Shown: piece after piece, positions 7,542 to 16,481 of the stretch
Layout: each line of letters opens with the position of its first letter
Position numbering within the stretch: the first letter of the stretch is position 1
From: Macrococcoides bohemicum
GTDB lineage: Bacteria > Bacillota > Bacilli > Staphylococcales > Staphylococcaceae
Direction: 5' to 3' (one strand)
DNA: 64,000 bases
Assembly: GCF_042658685.1 (NCBI RefSeq)
Contig: NZ_JBHSQY010000012.1
Notes under the pieces: generated by a model
What the model was told of the DNA's origin: nothing
What the model saw: only the letters and a program-made list of their open reading frames with translations
Databases searched by the model: none
Translations under genes and position numbers: made by a program

Positions 7542-8495
7542 ATGAATGTAGGTATAAGAGGAATCGGGGTTTATATCCCTGAAAAAATAGTAACCAATGA
7601 ACATTTTGAAAGTTACTTGGATACTTCAGATGAATGGATTTCAAAAATGACAGGTATAAAAGAAAGAAGATTTGCAAGAGCTGACCAGGATGTAAGTGAT
7701 TTAGCATTCATTGCATGTGAAAATGCAATTAAAAATGCTAAAATAAATAATGAAGATATAGATATGGTTATTGTAGCAACTGCAACAGGCGATCATAAAT
7801 TCCCTTCTGTAGCAACGATGCTTCAGGATAAACTTGGATTAAGAAATGTTCCGGCAATGGATCAACTCGCAGCATGTACGGGATTTATCTATAGTTTAAT
7901 TACGGCGGAACAATTCATTAAAACAGGATTGTGTAAAAATATTTTAGTGGTAGGCGCAGAAAAGTTAACCAAAATTGCAGATTTAAATGATCGTAATACA
8001 GCAATTTTATTTGGAGATGGGGCTGCAGCTGTCATTGTGAGTGAAGTTGCTGAAGGATATGGCTTCCTATCACATGAATGGGGAAGCGATGGTTCTGGCG
8101 GTAAATATTTATTTGATAATAAGGAAACAGGATTACTTGAAATGAACGGTCGTGAAGTATTTAAATTTGCTGTACGTGTTATGGGTGATGTTTCATTGAA
8201 GTCAGTTGAGAAAGCGGGTCTAAACTCAGAAGAAATTGATATGTTTATTCCACATCAGGCAAATATACGTATTATGGAATCAGCACGTGAACGTTTAGGG
8301 ATACCTCCAGAGAAGATGAGTGTTACTGTTGATCGATATGGTAATACATCAGCAGCTAGTATACCACTTTCATTATTCCATGAATTAGAACAAGGGAAGA
8401 TTAAGAACGGTTCTAAATTAGTTTTTGTTGGATTTGGTGGAGGTCTGACTTATGGTGCTATGACATTAATTTGGGGAGATAAGGAGAGAAAATAA
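7542..8495 (+). CDS. fabH: Beta-ketoacyl-ACP synthase III
   Basis: FabH condenses an acyl-CoA primer (branched-chain in Gram-positives) with malonyl-ACP to start fatty acid synthesis in the cytoplasm. The 317-aa protein carries the catalytic Cys112 in AACTGF, the active-site His in IPHQANIRI and Asn in YGNTSAAS, completing the Cys-His-Asn triad. The start is the ATG at 7542 behind AGAGGTG; the in-frame GTG at 7533 lies within that site. Its stop overlaps the fabF start by one base, so the two are translationally coupled. Control by FapR is predicted from the upstream operator. Confidence 0.97.
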   Translation: MNVGIRGIGVYIPEKIVTNEHFESYLDTSDEWISKMTGIKERRFARADQDVSDLAFIACENAIKNAKINNEDIDMVIVATATGDHKFPSVATMLQDKLGLRNVPAMDQLAACTGFIYSLITAEQFIKTGLCKNILVVGAEKLTKIADLNDRNTAILFGDGAAAVIVSEVAEGYGFLSHEWGSDGSGGKYLFDNKETGLLEMNGREVFKFAVRVMGDVSLKSVEKAGLNSEEIDMFIPHQANIRIMESARERLGIPPEKMSVTVDRYGNTSAASIPLSLFHELEQGKIKNGSKLVFVGFGGGLTYGAMTLIWGDKERK

Positions 8496-9730
8496 TGAAA
8501 AATAGAGTTGTAATTACTGGAATTGGTGCACTAAGCCCAATCGGTAATGATGCACATACTACATTTGAAAATGCTGTGAAAGGCGTTAACGGCATAGCGC
8601 CTATTACACGTATTAAGCATGATGATATGGCAGTGAAAGTAGCGGGTGAATTGAAGGATTTCAATATTGAAGATCATATGGCTCTAAAAGAAGCACGTCG
8701 AATGGATCGATTTACGCAATATGCGGTAGTCGCAGCACGTGAAGCATTAAATGATTCGAAACTAGAAATTACTGATGATAATAGTGATCGTATTGGCGTT
8801 TGGATTGGATCAGGCATTGGTGGTATCGAGTCTTTTGAAACTGCACATCAAACTTTAGTTGATAAAGGACCAAGACGTGTTAGTCCGTTCTTTGTACCGA
8901 TGTTAATTCCTGATATGGCTGCTGGACAAGTATCTATCGATTTAGGTGCAAAGGGACCAAATGGATGTACAGTTACAGCATGTGCAACAGGAACAAATTC
9001 TATCGGTGATGCTACCAGAATGATACAATATGGAGATGCAGATGTAATGATAGCAGGTGGTACTGAAGCACCAATCACACGTTTAAGTATCGCTGGTTTT
9101 ACATCTAATCGTGCACTCAGTACAAATCCAGATCCAAAAACAGCATGTCGTCCATATCAGGAAGGACGTGATGGGTTTGTTATGGGTGAAGGTGCAGGTG
9201 TCGTCGTACTAGAAAATTTAGACCATGCATTAGCGCGAGGTGCTCATATATACGCAGAAGTTGTAGGTTACGGAAATAACGGTGATGCACATCATATTAC
9301 AGCACCAGCACCGAATGGCGAAGGTGGAGTGCGTACGATGAAGATGGCACTTAAAGATGCTGGTATAGAAGCAGATAAAATCGACTATTTAAATGCACAT
9401 GGTACGAGTACACCGATTGGTGATGAGTATGAAGCCTTAGCAATCCAGACAACATTCGGAGAACATGCAGAAAATCTATTAGTATCTTCGACAAAATCAA
9501 TGACGGGTCATCTATTAGGTGCAACAGGTGCAATCGAAACAATTATTACAGCACTTTCTATTGAAACAGGAAAGATTGCACCAACAATCCATCAGGAAGA
9601 TGAACATGCATTTGGATTGAATTTTGTACCGAATAAAAGCGTTGAACGCGACATTGAATACGCGATGACAAACAGTTTAGGATTTGGTGGTCATAACGCA
9701 GTATTAATCTTAAAAAAATATAGTGAATAG
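8495..9730 (+). CDS. fabF: Beta-ketoacyl-ACP synthase II
   Basis: FabF elongates acyl-ACP with malonyl-ACP in type II fatty acid synthesis. The 411-aa thiolase-fold protein has the catalytic Cys in TVTACATGTNS (about residue 163), the first His in NAHGTSTPIGD (about 303) and the second in STKSMTGHLLGATGAIE (about 340), the Cys-His-His triad of elongating synthases. The gene starts on the last base of the fabH stop codon and is followed at once by a strong terminator, so fabHF is a two-gene operon. Confidence 0.97.
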   Translation: MKNRVVITGIGALSPIGNDAHTTFENAVKGVNGIAPITRIKHDDMAVKVAGELKDFNIEDHMALKEARRMDRFTQYAVVAAREALNDSKLEITDDNSDRIGVWIGSGIGGIESFETAHQTLVDKGPRRVSPFFVPMLIPDMAAGQVSIDLGAKGPNGCTVTACATGTNSIGDATRMIQYGDADVMIAGGTEAPITRLSIAGFTSNRALSTNPDPKTACRPYQEGRDGFVMGEGAGVVVLENLDHALARGAHIYAEVVGYGNNGDAHHITAPAPNGEGGVRTMKMALKDAGIEADKIDYLNAHGTSTPIGDEYEALAIQTTFGEHAENLLVSSTKSMTGHLLGATGAIETIITALSIETGKIAPTIHQEDEHAFGLNFVPNKSVERDIEYAMTNSLGFGGHNAVLILKKYSE

Positions 9731-9765
9731 AAAAAAGTGAGAAATTAATTTTTCTCACTTTTTTC
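9731..9765 (+). terminator. Terminator of fabHF
   Basis: Stem aaaaaagtgagaaa/tttctcactttttt with a 4- to 6-nt loop directly after the fabF stop, with a T-run. Confidence 0.85.
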
Positions 9766-9794
9766 TTGTGTTAACAAATGTTAATTTTTATAAT
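9766..9794 (+). promoter_or_regulatory. Promoter of NERD gene with palindrome in spacer
   Basis: TTGTGT, a 17-bp spacer and TATAAT, 18 bp before the start codon. The spacer begins with the inverted repeat ttaacaaatgttaa (9771-9784). A regulator bound there would compete with RNA polymerase; which one is unknown. Confidence 0.6.
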
Positions 9795-9811
9795 ATGGAT
9801 GAGGTGAATAC

Positions 9812-10714
9812 ATGTTTATTAAAGCACATCATCCAAACCAATATATTCAATATTTACTTGCAGTAGAAGATAGAATTACATTACAGGAAAATGATCGCAT
9901 CAATCTTTTCAGATATAAGAGTGGAGTAGCTGGAGAAAGAGCGTTTTACGAGCTTTTGAAAAATATATTTGAAGGTATAAAAATCTGGGATATTACTTTA
10001 GAAAATAACGGGTCATCACAATATGACTTTATTATAGTAGTTGATAAAGTGATCTATCATTTTGACGTTAAGAACTTTAGTGGTGTGTATACATATAAAA
10101 ATGATAATTTCATTAGTGAAAATGGACGGAACTATAAAAATATTATGGCACAACTCGATGCGGCACATGACAGACTCATTAGAATTGTGGAGTTAAACAA
10201 TTGGGGATATAAAGTGGAAAGTAAAATAATATTTATTAATAACCAATTTTCTATTCGAAATTACGATGGTAATCCATTAATACTCTTTAATAATCAAATC
10301 GATAGTTTTATTCAGCATTTATTAAAAAGTAAAACATATAAGAAAGATCTATACGTAGCAGAAAAACTTGTTGAATTAAATAATCCGAAAGCATTTGAAA
10401 GGATTTATTATTATCCATTCGAAAAGATGAAATCAGGTCCACGTTGTCCAAAATGTCTGCAAATTAATAAGGTTGAAGTTTTGAACAAATATAAAACTGT
10501 ATCATGTGCATGCGGACATACATATGAAAAATCTGAGATGCTGCAAAATATAATTGATGAACTCTTTCATATTAATCAAGGTATTATTAAGACTAAAGAC
10601 GTGGTTTATTGGAGTGACGTACCAGAGAGAAGTGTGCGAAGGTTTTTAAAACAGAATTATCATTCTCAAGGGAGCAATAAAAATAGGAGTTATAAAAAGA
10701 ATAATGGCCGATAA
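9812..10714 (+). CDS. NERD domain protein with C-terminal zinc-ribbon-like motif
   Basis: The N-terminal half carries a NERD (nuclease-related) domain: GVAGERAFYELLKNIF, then DFIIVVDKVIYHFDVKNF, which matches the D...(D/E)xK pattern of restriction-like nuclease folds. Near residue 210 there are CPKC and CACG pairs, which could form a zinc ribbon. The end (about 245-290) is basic and may hold a small helix-turn-helix (ERSVRRFLKQNYH). The protein is 300 aa. A similar NERD gene occurs near opp in staphylococci, by memory. GAGGTGAA precedes the ATG. The last codons overlap the first unit of a four-copy hairpin repeat, so the C-terminal NNGR is repeat-encoded. DNA processing is possible but unproven. 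Confidence 0.75.
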   Translation: MFIKAHHPNQYIQYLLAVEDRITLQENDRINLFRYKSGVAGERAFYELLKNIFEGIKIWDITLENNGSSQYDFIIVVDKVIYHFDVKNFSGVYTYKNDNFISENGRNYKNIMAQLDAAHDRLIRIVELNNWGYKVESKIIFINNQFSIRNYDGNPLILFNNQIDSFIQHLLKSKTYKKDLYVAEKLVELNNPKAFERIYYYPFEKMKSGPRCPKCLQINKVEVLNKYKTVSCACGHTYEKSEMLQNIIDELFHINQGIIKTKDVVYWSDVPERSVRRFLKQNYHSQGSNKNRSYKKNNGR

Positions 10715-10915
10715 ACTAAAAATATCGGCCATGAAATCGTAAAACAAGTTCAAATCTGGAAATGATGGCCGATAAATCGAAAATATCGGTCATGAAATCT
10801 CAAAACTAGTCCAAATCCCAGAATGATGGCCGATAAATCGAAAATATCGGCCATGAAATCTCAAAACTAGTTCAAATCCAAAAATGATGGCCGATAAATC
10901 GAAAATATCGGCCAT
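10704..10915 (+). repeat. Four tandem 61-bp units, each a 29-nt hairpin
   Basis: Units start at 10704, 10765, 10826 and 10887, exactly 61 bp apart. Each begins with a perfect 10-bp stem (atggccgata with tatcggccat) around a 9-nt loop, followed by about 32 bp that are also well conserved (gaaatc.caaaac.agt..aaatc). The fourth unit ends after its hairpin. In unit 2 one arm base has changed so that a G-C pair becomes G-U in plus-strand RNA. The first unit overlaps the end of the NERD coding region. No T-run follows, so these are not plain terminators. Confidence 0.9.
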
Positions 10916-10934
10916 CAACTTCATCATCAATATT

Positions 10935-11297
10935 CTACACCATGCTATACATAGCAATTAAACTTATAATCACTAATCCAAGCGATACAAATAAAATCGG
11001 ATTAGTCCATATGTACTTTTCCTGTCTGATGCGCAATTTTTTATTGAAGTCTGGATCTTCATCCATTGTTTCTTTAATTCTTTTAGGTGCCATCATGTAA
11101 TTAAACTTTCTAAAGGAATGGCCCATAATACTATATGCCCCGTCACTATACATCATCATAAATAATCCGATACATAATCCTATCATTGAAACGGTAAAGG
11201 TACCGTTTAAAAAATTTAATAAATTCAGTCCGCTAAATAATGCATAAATAATAGTTAAACCTGCTTCTATCGCAAAAATAATAATGTAATTTTTCAC
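10935..11297 (-). CDS. DUF3899 family membrane protein
   Basis: A 120-aa protein with three hydrophobic segments: about 5-24, 30-52 and the C-terminal SLGLVIISLIAMYSMV. A basic soluble stretch (RKFNYMMAPKRIKETMDEDP) lies between the second and third. It resembles DUF3899 proteins of bacilli, whose function is unknown. The start is a GTG at 11297, chosen because AGGAGGAAT precedes it at good spacing; the longer in-frame reading from 11381 has no ribosome site. The gene lies alone, convergent with the NERD gene across the hairpin array. Confidence 0.65.
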   Translation of the reverse strand: MKNYIIIFAIEAGLTIIYALFSGLNLLNFLNGTFTVSMIGLCIGLFMMMYSDGAYSIMGHSFRKFNYMMAPKRIKETMDEDPDFNKKLRIRQEKYIWTNPILFVSLGLVIISLIAMYSMV

Positions 11298-11532
11298 AAT
11301 TATTCCTCCTATATTAACTTTATTTATTATATCCTTATTTTCATAAAATGCATATAAAATGTTATAAAAATGAATAATCATTATACAATATAATATAAAA
11401 CTCGATTATTACGACAATACAATAATTTTTATATACAAAAATACGTATAAATATACCTTTCGTTTAACGCTTTAGTGCACTATATATGTATAAAAAGTAT
11501 TGAAAATATTAAGAAAAATGTATAAAAAGTTA

Positions 11533-11562
11533 TTGCTATTTATTTACTATAACATTTATAAT
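11533..11562 (+). promoter_or_regulatory. Promoter of oppA
   Basis: TTGCTA, 18-bp spacer, TATAAT. The layout is nearly the same as that of the second oppA gene at 17937. Confidence 0.7.
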
Positions 11563-11568
11563 AAAGTT

Positions 11569-11583
11569 AATCTTCTGAAAATT
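11569..11583 (+). promoter_or_regulatory. CodY box at the oppA transcription start
   Basis: aatcttctgaaaatt matches the CodY consensus AATTTTCWGAAAATT at 14 of 15 positions. It lies 6 bp after the -10, so GTP/branched-chain-amino-acid-loaded CodY should repress the gene in rich medium. Confidence 0.8.
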
Positions 11584-11615
11584 AACAGAGGCATTTTTAG
11601 AAATGGGGGAAAGAT

Positions 11616-13253
11616 ATGAAAAGACAGGTAAAATCTTTATTAGTTTTATTTCTAGCAATTACAATGGTACTTGCTGCATGTTCAGGTAAAAAAGGTGGTT
11701 CTGGTGATACTGCTGGTGGCGATGGTAAAACATTACGTCTCGTTGCATCTAGTGATATTCCAACAATGGATTCATCTTTAGCAACAGATGCTGTTTCATT
11801 CAATGTATATAACCAAACGATTGAAGGTTTATATACATTAGATAAAGATGATAAAGCGGTTCCTGCAATTGCAAAAGGTGAACCAAAAATTTCAGCTGAC
11901 GGTAAAAAATGGACAGTTGAATTACGCGATGATGCAAAATGGACAAATGGTGATTCAGTAACAGCAAAAGACTTCGTATTTGCATGGCAACGTGCATTAG
12001 ATCCAAAAACAGCTGCAGAATATGCTTACATCATGTACGACTTAAAAAATGCAGAAGCAGTTAATACGGGAAAAATGAAACCATCTGAATTAGGTGTTAA
12101 AGCAGTTAATGATACAACTTTAGAATTTGAATTAGAAAAATCTAAGCCTTATTTCAAAGAATTGTTAGCATTCGGTACTTTTTTACCTCAAAACGAAAAA
12201 TTCGTTAAAGAAAAAGGTGAAAAGTACGGGACTACAGAAAAAGATACATTATATAATGGTCCATTCGTATTAAGTGAATGGAAAACAGAAGACAAATTTA
12301 CTTTAACGAAAAATGATAAATACTATGATAAAGATAAAGTAAAATTAGAAAAAATTACGTATAAAGTATTAAAAGACGCAAACTCAGGTGTTAACTTATA
12401 TACAACTGGTAAAATTGACCGTGTAGGATTACCTGCAGAATTTATCGATAAATACAAAGATGATAAAAATTATTCTACAGAACTAGACGCTTCAACATTC
12501 TTCATTAGAATGAACCAGACCAAAAATAAAGATTTACAAAACAAAGATTTACGTATGGCTTTAGCAAAATCTATTGATAAAGAAAAATACGTTAAAAATA
12601 ACTTAAATAATGGTTCTGTAGCAATTGACACATTAATGCCAAAAGAATTTGTTAAAGACGAAGCGGGTAAAGACTTTGTTGATGGTGTGAAATCTCCATT
12701 AAATTACGATGCAAAAGCAGCTAAAGCTTCTTTTGAAAAAGCGAAAAAAACTTTAGGTAAAGATAAGTTCACATTTGAATTTTTAACATTCGACCAAGAG
12801 TCTTCTAAGAAAGATGCTGAATACTTTAAAGAACAAATTGAATCTAATTTACCTGGTGTTACATTAAAAATTAAACAACAGCCATTCAAACAAAAATTAG
12901 ATTTAGAATCTAAAGGAAACTATGAATTATCATTAGGTGGTTGGGGTCCTGACTATCCAGACCCAATGACATTCTTAGATATGTTTGTTACAGATGGGCC
13001 ACATAACCAAACAGGCTGGTCTTCAAAAACGTATGACAAAGCAATTGATGAAGCGAATGGTCCTTTATTAACAGATGTAGAAAAACGTTGGACAACTTTA
13101 CAAAATGCTGAAACTGAATTCTTAAATGAAGCAGTTATTATTCCAATCTATCAACGTGGTGGCGCATTCTTAACGCAATCATACGTGAAAAACATTGTTT
13201 CTCATAAATTTGCTGGAGATTATTCATTCAAAGAAACTGAAATTAAGAAATAG
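11616..13253 (+). CDS. oppA: Oligopeptide-binding lipoprotein OppA (copy 1)
   Basis: This is the extracellular substrate-binding protein of an oligopeptide ABC importer (SBP family 5). The 545-aa precursor has a lipoprotein signal peptide with lipobox LAAC (Cys22), a Gly/Ser/Asp linker, and the family core beginning LRLVASSDIPTMDSSLATD. Segments LYNGPFVLSEW and GGWGPDYPDPMTF are typical. It is closely similar to the second copy at 18030, down to long shared blocks such as LEFELEKSKPYF/LEIQLETNVPYF. It lies 155 bp upstream of oppB with a terminator between, which would let the abundant binding protein be made in excess over the transporter. CodY control is predicted. Confidence 0.93.
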   Translation: MKRQVKSLLVLFLAITMVLAACSGKKGGSGDTAGGDGKTLRLVASSDIPTMDSSLATDAVSFNVYNQTIEGLYTLDKDDKAVPAIAKGEPKISADGKKWTVELRDDAKWTNGDSVTAKDFVFAWQRALDPKTAAEYAYIMYDLKNAEAVNTGKMKPSELGVKAVNDTTLEFELEKSKPYFKELLAFGTFLPQNEKFVKEKGEKYGTTEKDTLYNGPFVLSEWKTEDKFTLTKNDKYYDKDKVKLEKITYKVLKDANSGVNLYTTGKIDRVGLPAEFIDKYKDDKNYSTELDASTFFIRMNQTKNKDLQNKDLRMALAKSIDKEKYVKNNLNNGSVAIDTLMPKEFVKDEAGKDFVDGVKSPLNYDAKAAKASFEKAKKTLGKDKFTFEFLTFDQESSKKDAEYFKEQIESNLPGVTLKIKQQPFKQKLDLESKGNYELSLGGWGPDYPDPMTFLDMFVTDGPHNQTGWSSKTYDKAIDEANGPLLTDVEKRWTTLQNAETEFLNEAVIIPIYQRGGAFLTQSYVKNIVSHKFAGDYSFKETEIKK

Positions 13254-13275
13254 TATCTTCAAACCAATTTTGAAG

Positions 13276-13305
13276 GAAGGATATGCAACTTATATCCTTC
13301 TTTTT
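13276..13305 (+). terminator. Terminator after oppA
   Basis: Stem gaaggatat/atatccttc followed by five T. Partial read-through into oppBCDF is plausible. Confidence 0.75.
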
Positions 13306-13408
13306 AAATAAATAAAAAAAGTTGTATGAATTATGAGAAAATTTAGTTATTATAGTATTAGAGCAAAAGTTGATTTTGCACTATATGCTTATAAGGAGGA
13401 AGAAGTGC

Positions 13409-14335
13409 ATGTTAAAATATACGATTAAACGAATTTCTTATATGCTTTTAACATTGTTCATTGTTACTACGGCTACGTTCTTCTTAATGAAATTAATGCC
13501 TGGTTCACCGTTCAACGATGAAAAGTTATCAGCTGAACAGAAAGCAATCGTGAATGAAAAATATGGATTAAATGATTCGGTTGGTGTGCAATATCTTAAT
13601 TATTTGAAGAAGGCAGCAACAGGTGATTTCGGCGTTTCATTCCAATATGATAATAAAGATGTATTAGGATTAATTATCCCTCGTCTTGGACCATCTGCTG
13701 AAATTGGTCTTTATGCAATGATTATTGGTGTGACACTTGGTATTATTTTAGGTGTTATTGCAGCAGTAAAACAAAATACATGGGTAGATTATTTAGCAAC
13801 TGTATTCTCTGTACTTGCTATCTCAGTCCCATCATTCGTTTTAGCCGTGTTATTACAATATTTCTTAGCTGTTAAAGTACAATGGTTCCCAGTTGCAGGT
13901 TGGGAAGGAATTGATTATGCAGTATTACCAGCTATTGCATTATCAGCGGGTGTTATCGCAACTATCGCACGATATATTCGTTCGGAAATGATTGAGGTTT
14001 TAAGTTCAGATTATATTACATTAGCACGTGCCAAAGGTAATTCAACTACAAAAGTATTATTTGGCCATGCATTACGTAATGCGTTGATTCCGATCATTAC
14101 TTTAATTGGACCAATGACAGTAGGTATCTTAACAGGGGCACTTACTATCGAGACTATCTTTGGTATTCCAGGTCTTGGTGATCAATTCGTGCGTTCTATT
14201 CAAATGAATGACTATCCAGTTATTATGGCGCTTACAGTATTTATCTGTGCATTATTCGTAGCAGTATTATTTATCGTAGATATTTTATATGGCATCATTG
14301 ACCCACGTATCCGTGTACAAGGAGGTAAAGATTAA
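13409..14335 (+). CDS. oppB: Oligopeptide ABC transporter permease OppB
   Basis: Inner permease subunit of the oligopeptide importer, with about six membrane helices. The 308-aa protein starts MLKYTIKRISYMLLTLF, the usual OppB/DppB N-terminus, and contains the EAA-loop motif YITLARAKGNSTTKVLFGHA near residue 210, where the ATPases dock. The start is the ATG at 13409 behind AAGGAGGAAG; the longer reading from 13370 lacks a ribosome site. Its stop overlaps the oppC start by one base. Confidence 0.93.
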   Translation: MLKYTIKRISYMLLTLFIVTTATFFLMKLMPGSPFNDEKLSAEQKAIVNEKYGLNDSVGVQYLNYLKKAATGDFGVSFQYDNKDVLGLIIPRLGPSAEIGLYAMIIGVTLGIILGVIAAVKQNTWVDYLATVFSVLAISVPSFVLAVLLQYFLAVKVQWFPVAGWEGIDYAVLPAIALSAGVIATIARYIRSEMIEVLSSDYITLARAKGNSTTKVLFGHALRNALIPIITLIGPMTVGILTGALTIETIFGIPGLGDQFVRSIQMNDYPVIMALTVFICALFVAVLFIVDILYGIIDPRIRVQGGKD

Positions 14336-15393
14336 TGGCAAAATTTAATGAAGTAGAAGAAAATGTTAATCATGCAAATTTAAATCAAAATTTAGCAACA
14401 CCTCCTGGTTCATTTGTATTAGCAAATCGTGATGAAATCAATGAAGAAAAAATCGAGCGTGAATCTAAGACATTCTGGCAGGATGCATGGTTGCAACTAA
14501 AAGCTAACAAAGCAGCTATCCTTGGTTTAATCGGTTTAATTCTATTGGCGTTAATGGCATTTATCGGCCCGATGATTAGTGGTCATACATATCGTGCACA
14601 AAACGTCGATCATTCTAACTTACCGCCAAAAATTATGGCGCTAAAGGATGTAGGATTCTTACCGTTCGATGGTAAAGATAAAGATGGTTTCGATGTTTAT
14701 GAATCTAAGAATGTTAAAGAAGCATACTGGTTCGGGACAGATCAACTTGGTCGTGACATCTTCACACGTACTTGGAAAGGTACACAAGTTTCTATCTTTA
14801 TTGGTGTTGTAGCAGCATTTTTAGATGTTGTTATCGGGATTACTTATGGATCTATTTCAGGTTTCTTTGGTGGCTGGGTAGATACATTGATGCAACGTAT
14901 CATTGAGATTATCGCTTCAATTCCGAACTTAATCATCATGATTTTATTCGTAATTATATTCGGCGGTAGTCTATGGACAATCATCTTAGCCATGTCACTT
15001 ACCGGCTGGATTGGAATGAGCCGTATCGTACGTGGACAATTCTTAAAATTAAAAGGCCAGGAATATATTTTAGCATCAAGAACATTAGGTGCTTCAAACA
15101 TGAGTTTAATCTTTAAACATATTTTACCGAACACATTAGGACCAATCATCGTAACAGCAATGTTCTCAATTCCTGGTGCGATTTTCTTCGAAGCTTTCTT
15201 AAGCTTCATCGGTTTAGGTTTAGAGCCACCGATGACATCACTTGGGGCATTAGTAAACGATGGTCGTAAAATGTTACTCATTCATCCTTATCAAATGTTT
15301 GTTCCATCTGCAGTATTATCATTATTAATCTTATGTTTCTATCTCTTTGGTGACGGTGTACGAGATGCATTCGATCCGAAAATGCGTAAATAA
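14335..15393 (+). CDS. oppC: Oligopeptide ABC transporter permease OppC
   Basis: Second permease of the importer, 352 aa. A hydrophilic N-terminal stretch of about 50 residues precedes the first helix (ILGLIGLILLALMAFIGPM). A soluble external loop with FGTDQLGRDIFTRTWKGT, the OppC/DppC hallmark, follows. The EAA loop ILASRTLGASNMSLIFKHI lies near residue 245. It overlaps oppB by one base and precedes oppD by 14 bp behind AAAGGAGG, so the four transporter genes form one tight operon. Confidence 0.93.
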   Translation: MAKFNEVEENVNHANLNQNLATPPGSFVLANRDEINEEKIERESKTFWQDAWLQLKANKAAILGLIGLILLALMAFIGPMISGHTYRAQNVDHSNLPPKIMALKDVGFLPFDGKDKDGFDVYESKNVKEAYWFGTDQLGRDIFTRTWKGTQVSIFIGVVAAFLDVVIGITYGSISGFFGGWVDTLMQRIIEIIASIPNLIIMILFVIIFGGSLWTIILAMSLTGWIGMSRIVRGQFLKLKGQEYILASRTLGASNMSLIFKHILPNTLGPIIVTAMFSIPGAIFFEAFLSFIGLGLEPPMTSLGALVNDGRKMLLIHPYQMFVPSAVLSLLILCFYLFGDGVRDAFDPKMRK

Positions 15394-15407
15394 AGGAGGA
15401 AATTAGA

Positions 15408-16481
15408 ATGGCAGAAAGAATTTTAGAAGTTAAGAATTTAAAAGTTTCCTTCGATATTAACGCGGGGGAAGTTCAAGCGGTACGTGGTGTTGATTTCCAC
15501 TTAGATAAAGCAGAAACTTTAGCGATCGTTGGTGAATCTGGTTCAGGTAAATCAGTAACGACGAAAGCGATTATGAGGTTGTTACCATCACCACCTTCAC
15601 GTATTAAAGAAGGAGAAATTTTATTCGATGGTAAAGATTTAGCAAAGTTATCAGAAAAAGAAATGCAGCAAGTGCGTGGTAAAGATATTTCAATGATTTT
15701 CCAGGATCCGATGACTTCATTAAACCCAACCATGAAAATTGGTAAGCAGGTAATGGAACCACTGATTAAACATCAAAAGTTATCAAAAGCAGAAGCTAAG
15801 GAACGTGCACTAGATATTTTACGTTTAGTAGGACTTCCGAATCCGGAAGGACGCTTTAATAACTACCCTCACCAGTTCTCTGGAGGACAACGTCAACGTA
15901 TCGTTATTGCAACGGCACTTGCATGTGACCCAAAAATTCTAATCGCCGATGAACCAACAACAGCACTTGACGTAACAATTCAGGCACAAATTTTAGAATT
16001 GATGAAAGATTTACAGAAGAAAATTGATACTTCAATTATCTTCATTACCCATGACTTAGGGGTAGTAGCAAACGTAGCAGATCGCGTTGCAGTAATGTAT
16101 GGTGGACAAATCGTTGAAACAGGAACAGTAGATGAAATATTCTACAATCCTAAACATCCATACACTTGGGGATTATTATCATCTATGCCGAGTTTAGATA
16201 CACATCAGGATACGGAATTAATTGCAATTCCTGGTACGCCACCAGATTTAATTAAACCGCCAGTCGGTGATGCTTTTGCACGACGTTCAGATTACGCATT
16301 ACAAATTGACTTTGAACAGGAGCCACCTTGGTACCAGGTTTCAGATACGCATTTTGTGAAATCATGGTTGATGGATCCGCAGTCACCTAAAGTTGAACCA
16401 CCTGAAATGGTTAAACAAAAGCTGCGCCCTATGCCTGGTGACTATGCAGAGCCAAAACGTGTTGAGGGGGTTAGCTTTTAA
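15408..16481 (+). CDS. oppD: Oligopeptide ABC transporter ATPase OppD
   Basis: Cytoplasmic ATPase that powers the importer together with OppF. The 357-aa protein has Walker A GESGSGKS (about residue 42), the signature FSGGQRQRI (about 160), Walker B ILIADEPTTALD and the switch His in FITHDLG. The C-terminal oligopeptide/dipeptide extension (about 240-357) contains the motif LIAIPGTPPDL. The stop codon overlaps the oppF start by one base. Confidence 0.94.
   Translation: MAERILEVKNLKVSFDINAGEVQAVRGVDFHLDKAETLAIVGESGSGKSVTTKAIMRLLPSPPSRIKEGEILFDGKDLAKLSEKEMQQVRGKDISMIFQDPMTSLNPTMKIGKQVMEPLIKHQKLSKAEAKERALDILRLVGLPNPEGRFNNYPHQFSGGQRQRIVIATALACDPKILIADEPTTALDVTIQAQILELMKDLQKKIDTSIIFITHDLGVVANVADRVAVMYGGQIVETGTVDEIFYNPKHPYTWGLLSSMPSLDTHQDTELIAIPGTPPDLIKPPVGDAFARRSDYALQIDFEQEPPWYQVSDTHFVKSWLMDPQSPKVEPPEMVKQKLRPMPGDYAEPKRVEGVSF

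Larger units (their letters stand above)
11298..11615. promoter_or_regulatory. Divergent intergenic region DUF3899/oppA
   Basis: A very AT-rich 318-bp gap that holds no gene. It contains two copies of an atgtataaaaagt(t)attg element (11486-11502 and 11518-11535), 32 bp apart. The second runs into the oppA promoter. A third copy precedes the second oppA gene at 17921-17939. Confidence 0.6.

Noticed and set aside
10704..10915. Regularly spaced repeats that could be taken for a CRISPR array
   Set aside because: The sequences between the hairpins are also near-identical, so there are no unique spacers, and no cas gene is near. They are tandem 61-bp repeats.
11371..11385. Fur-box-like AT-rich palindrome upstream of the DUF3899 gene
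   Set aside because: Too few positions match TGATAATNATTATCA, and such symmetry is expected by chance in this AT-rich stretch.
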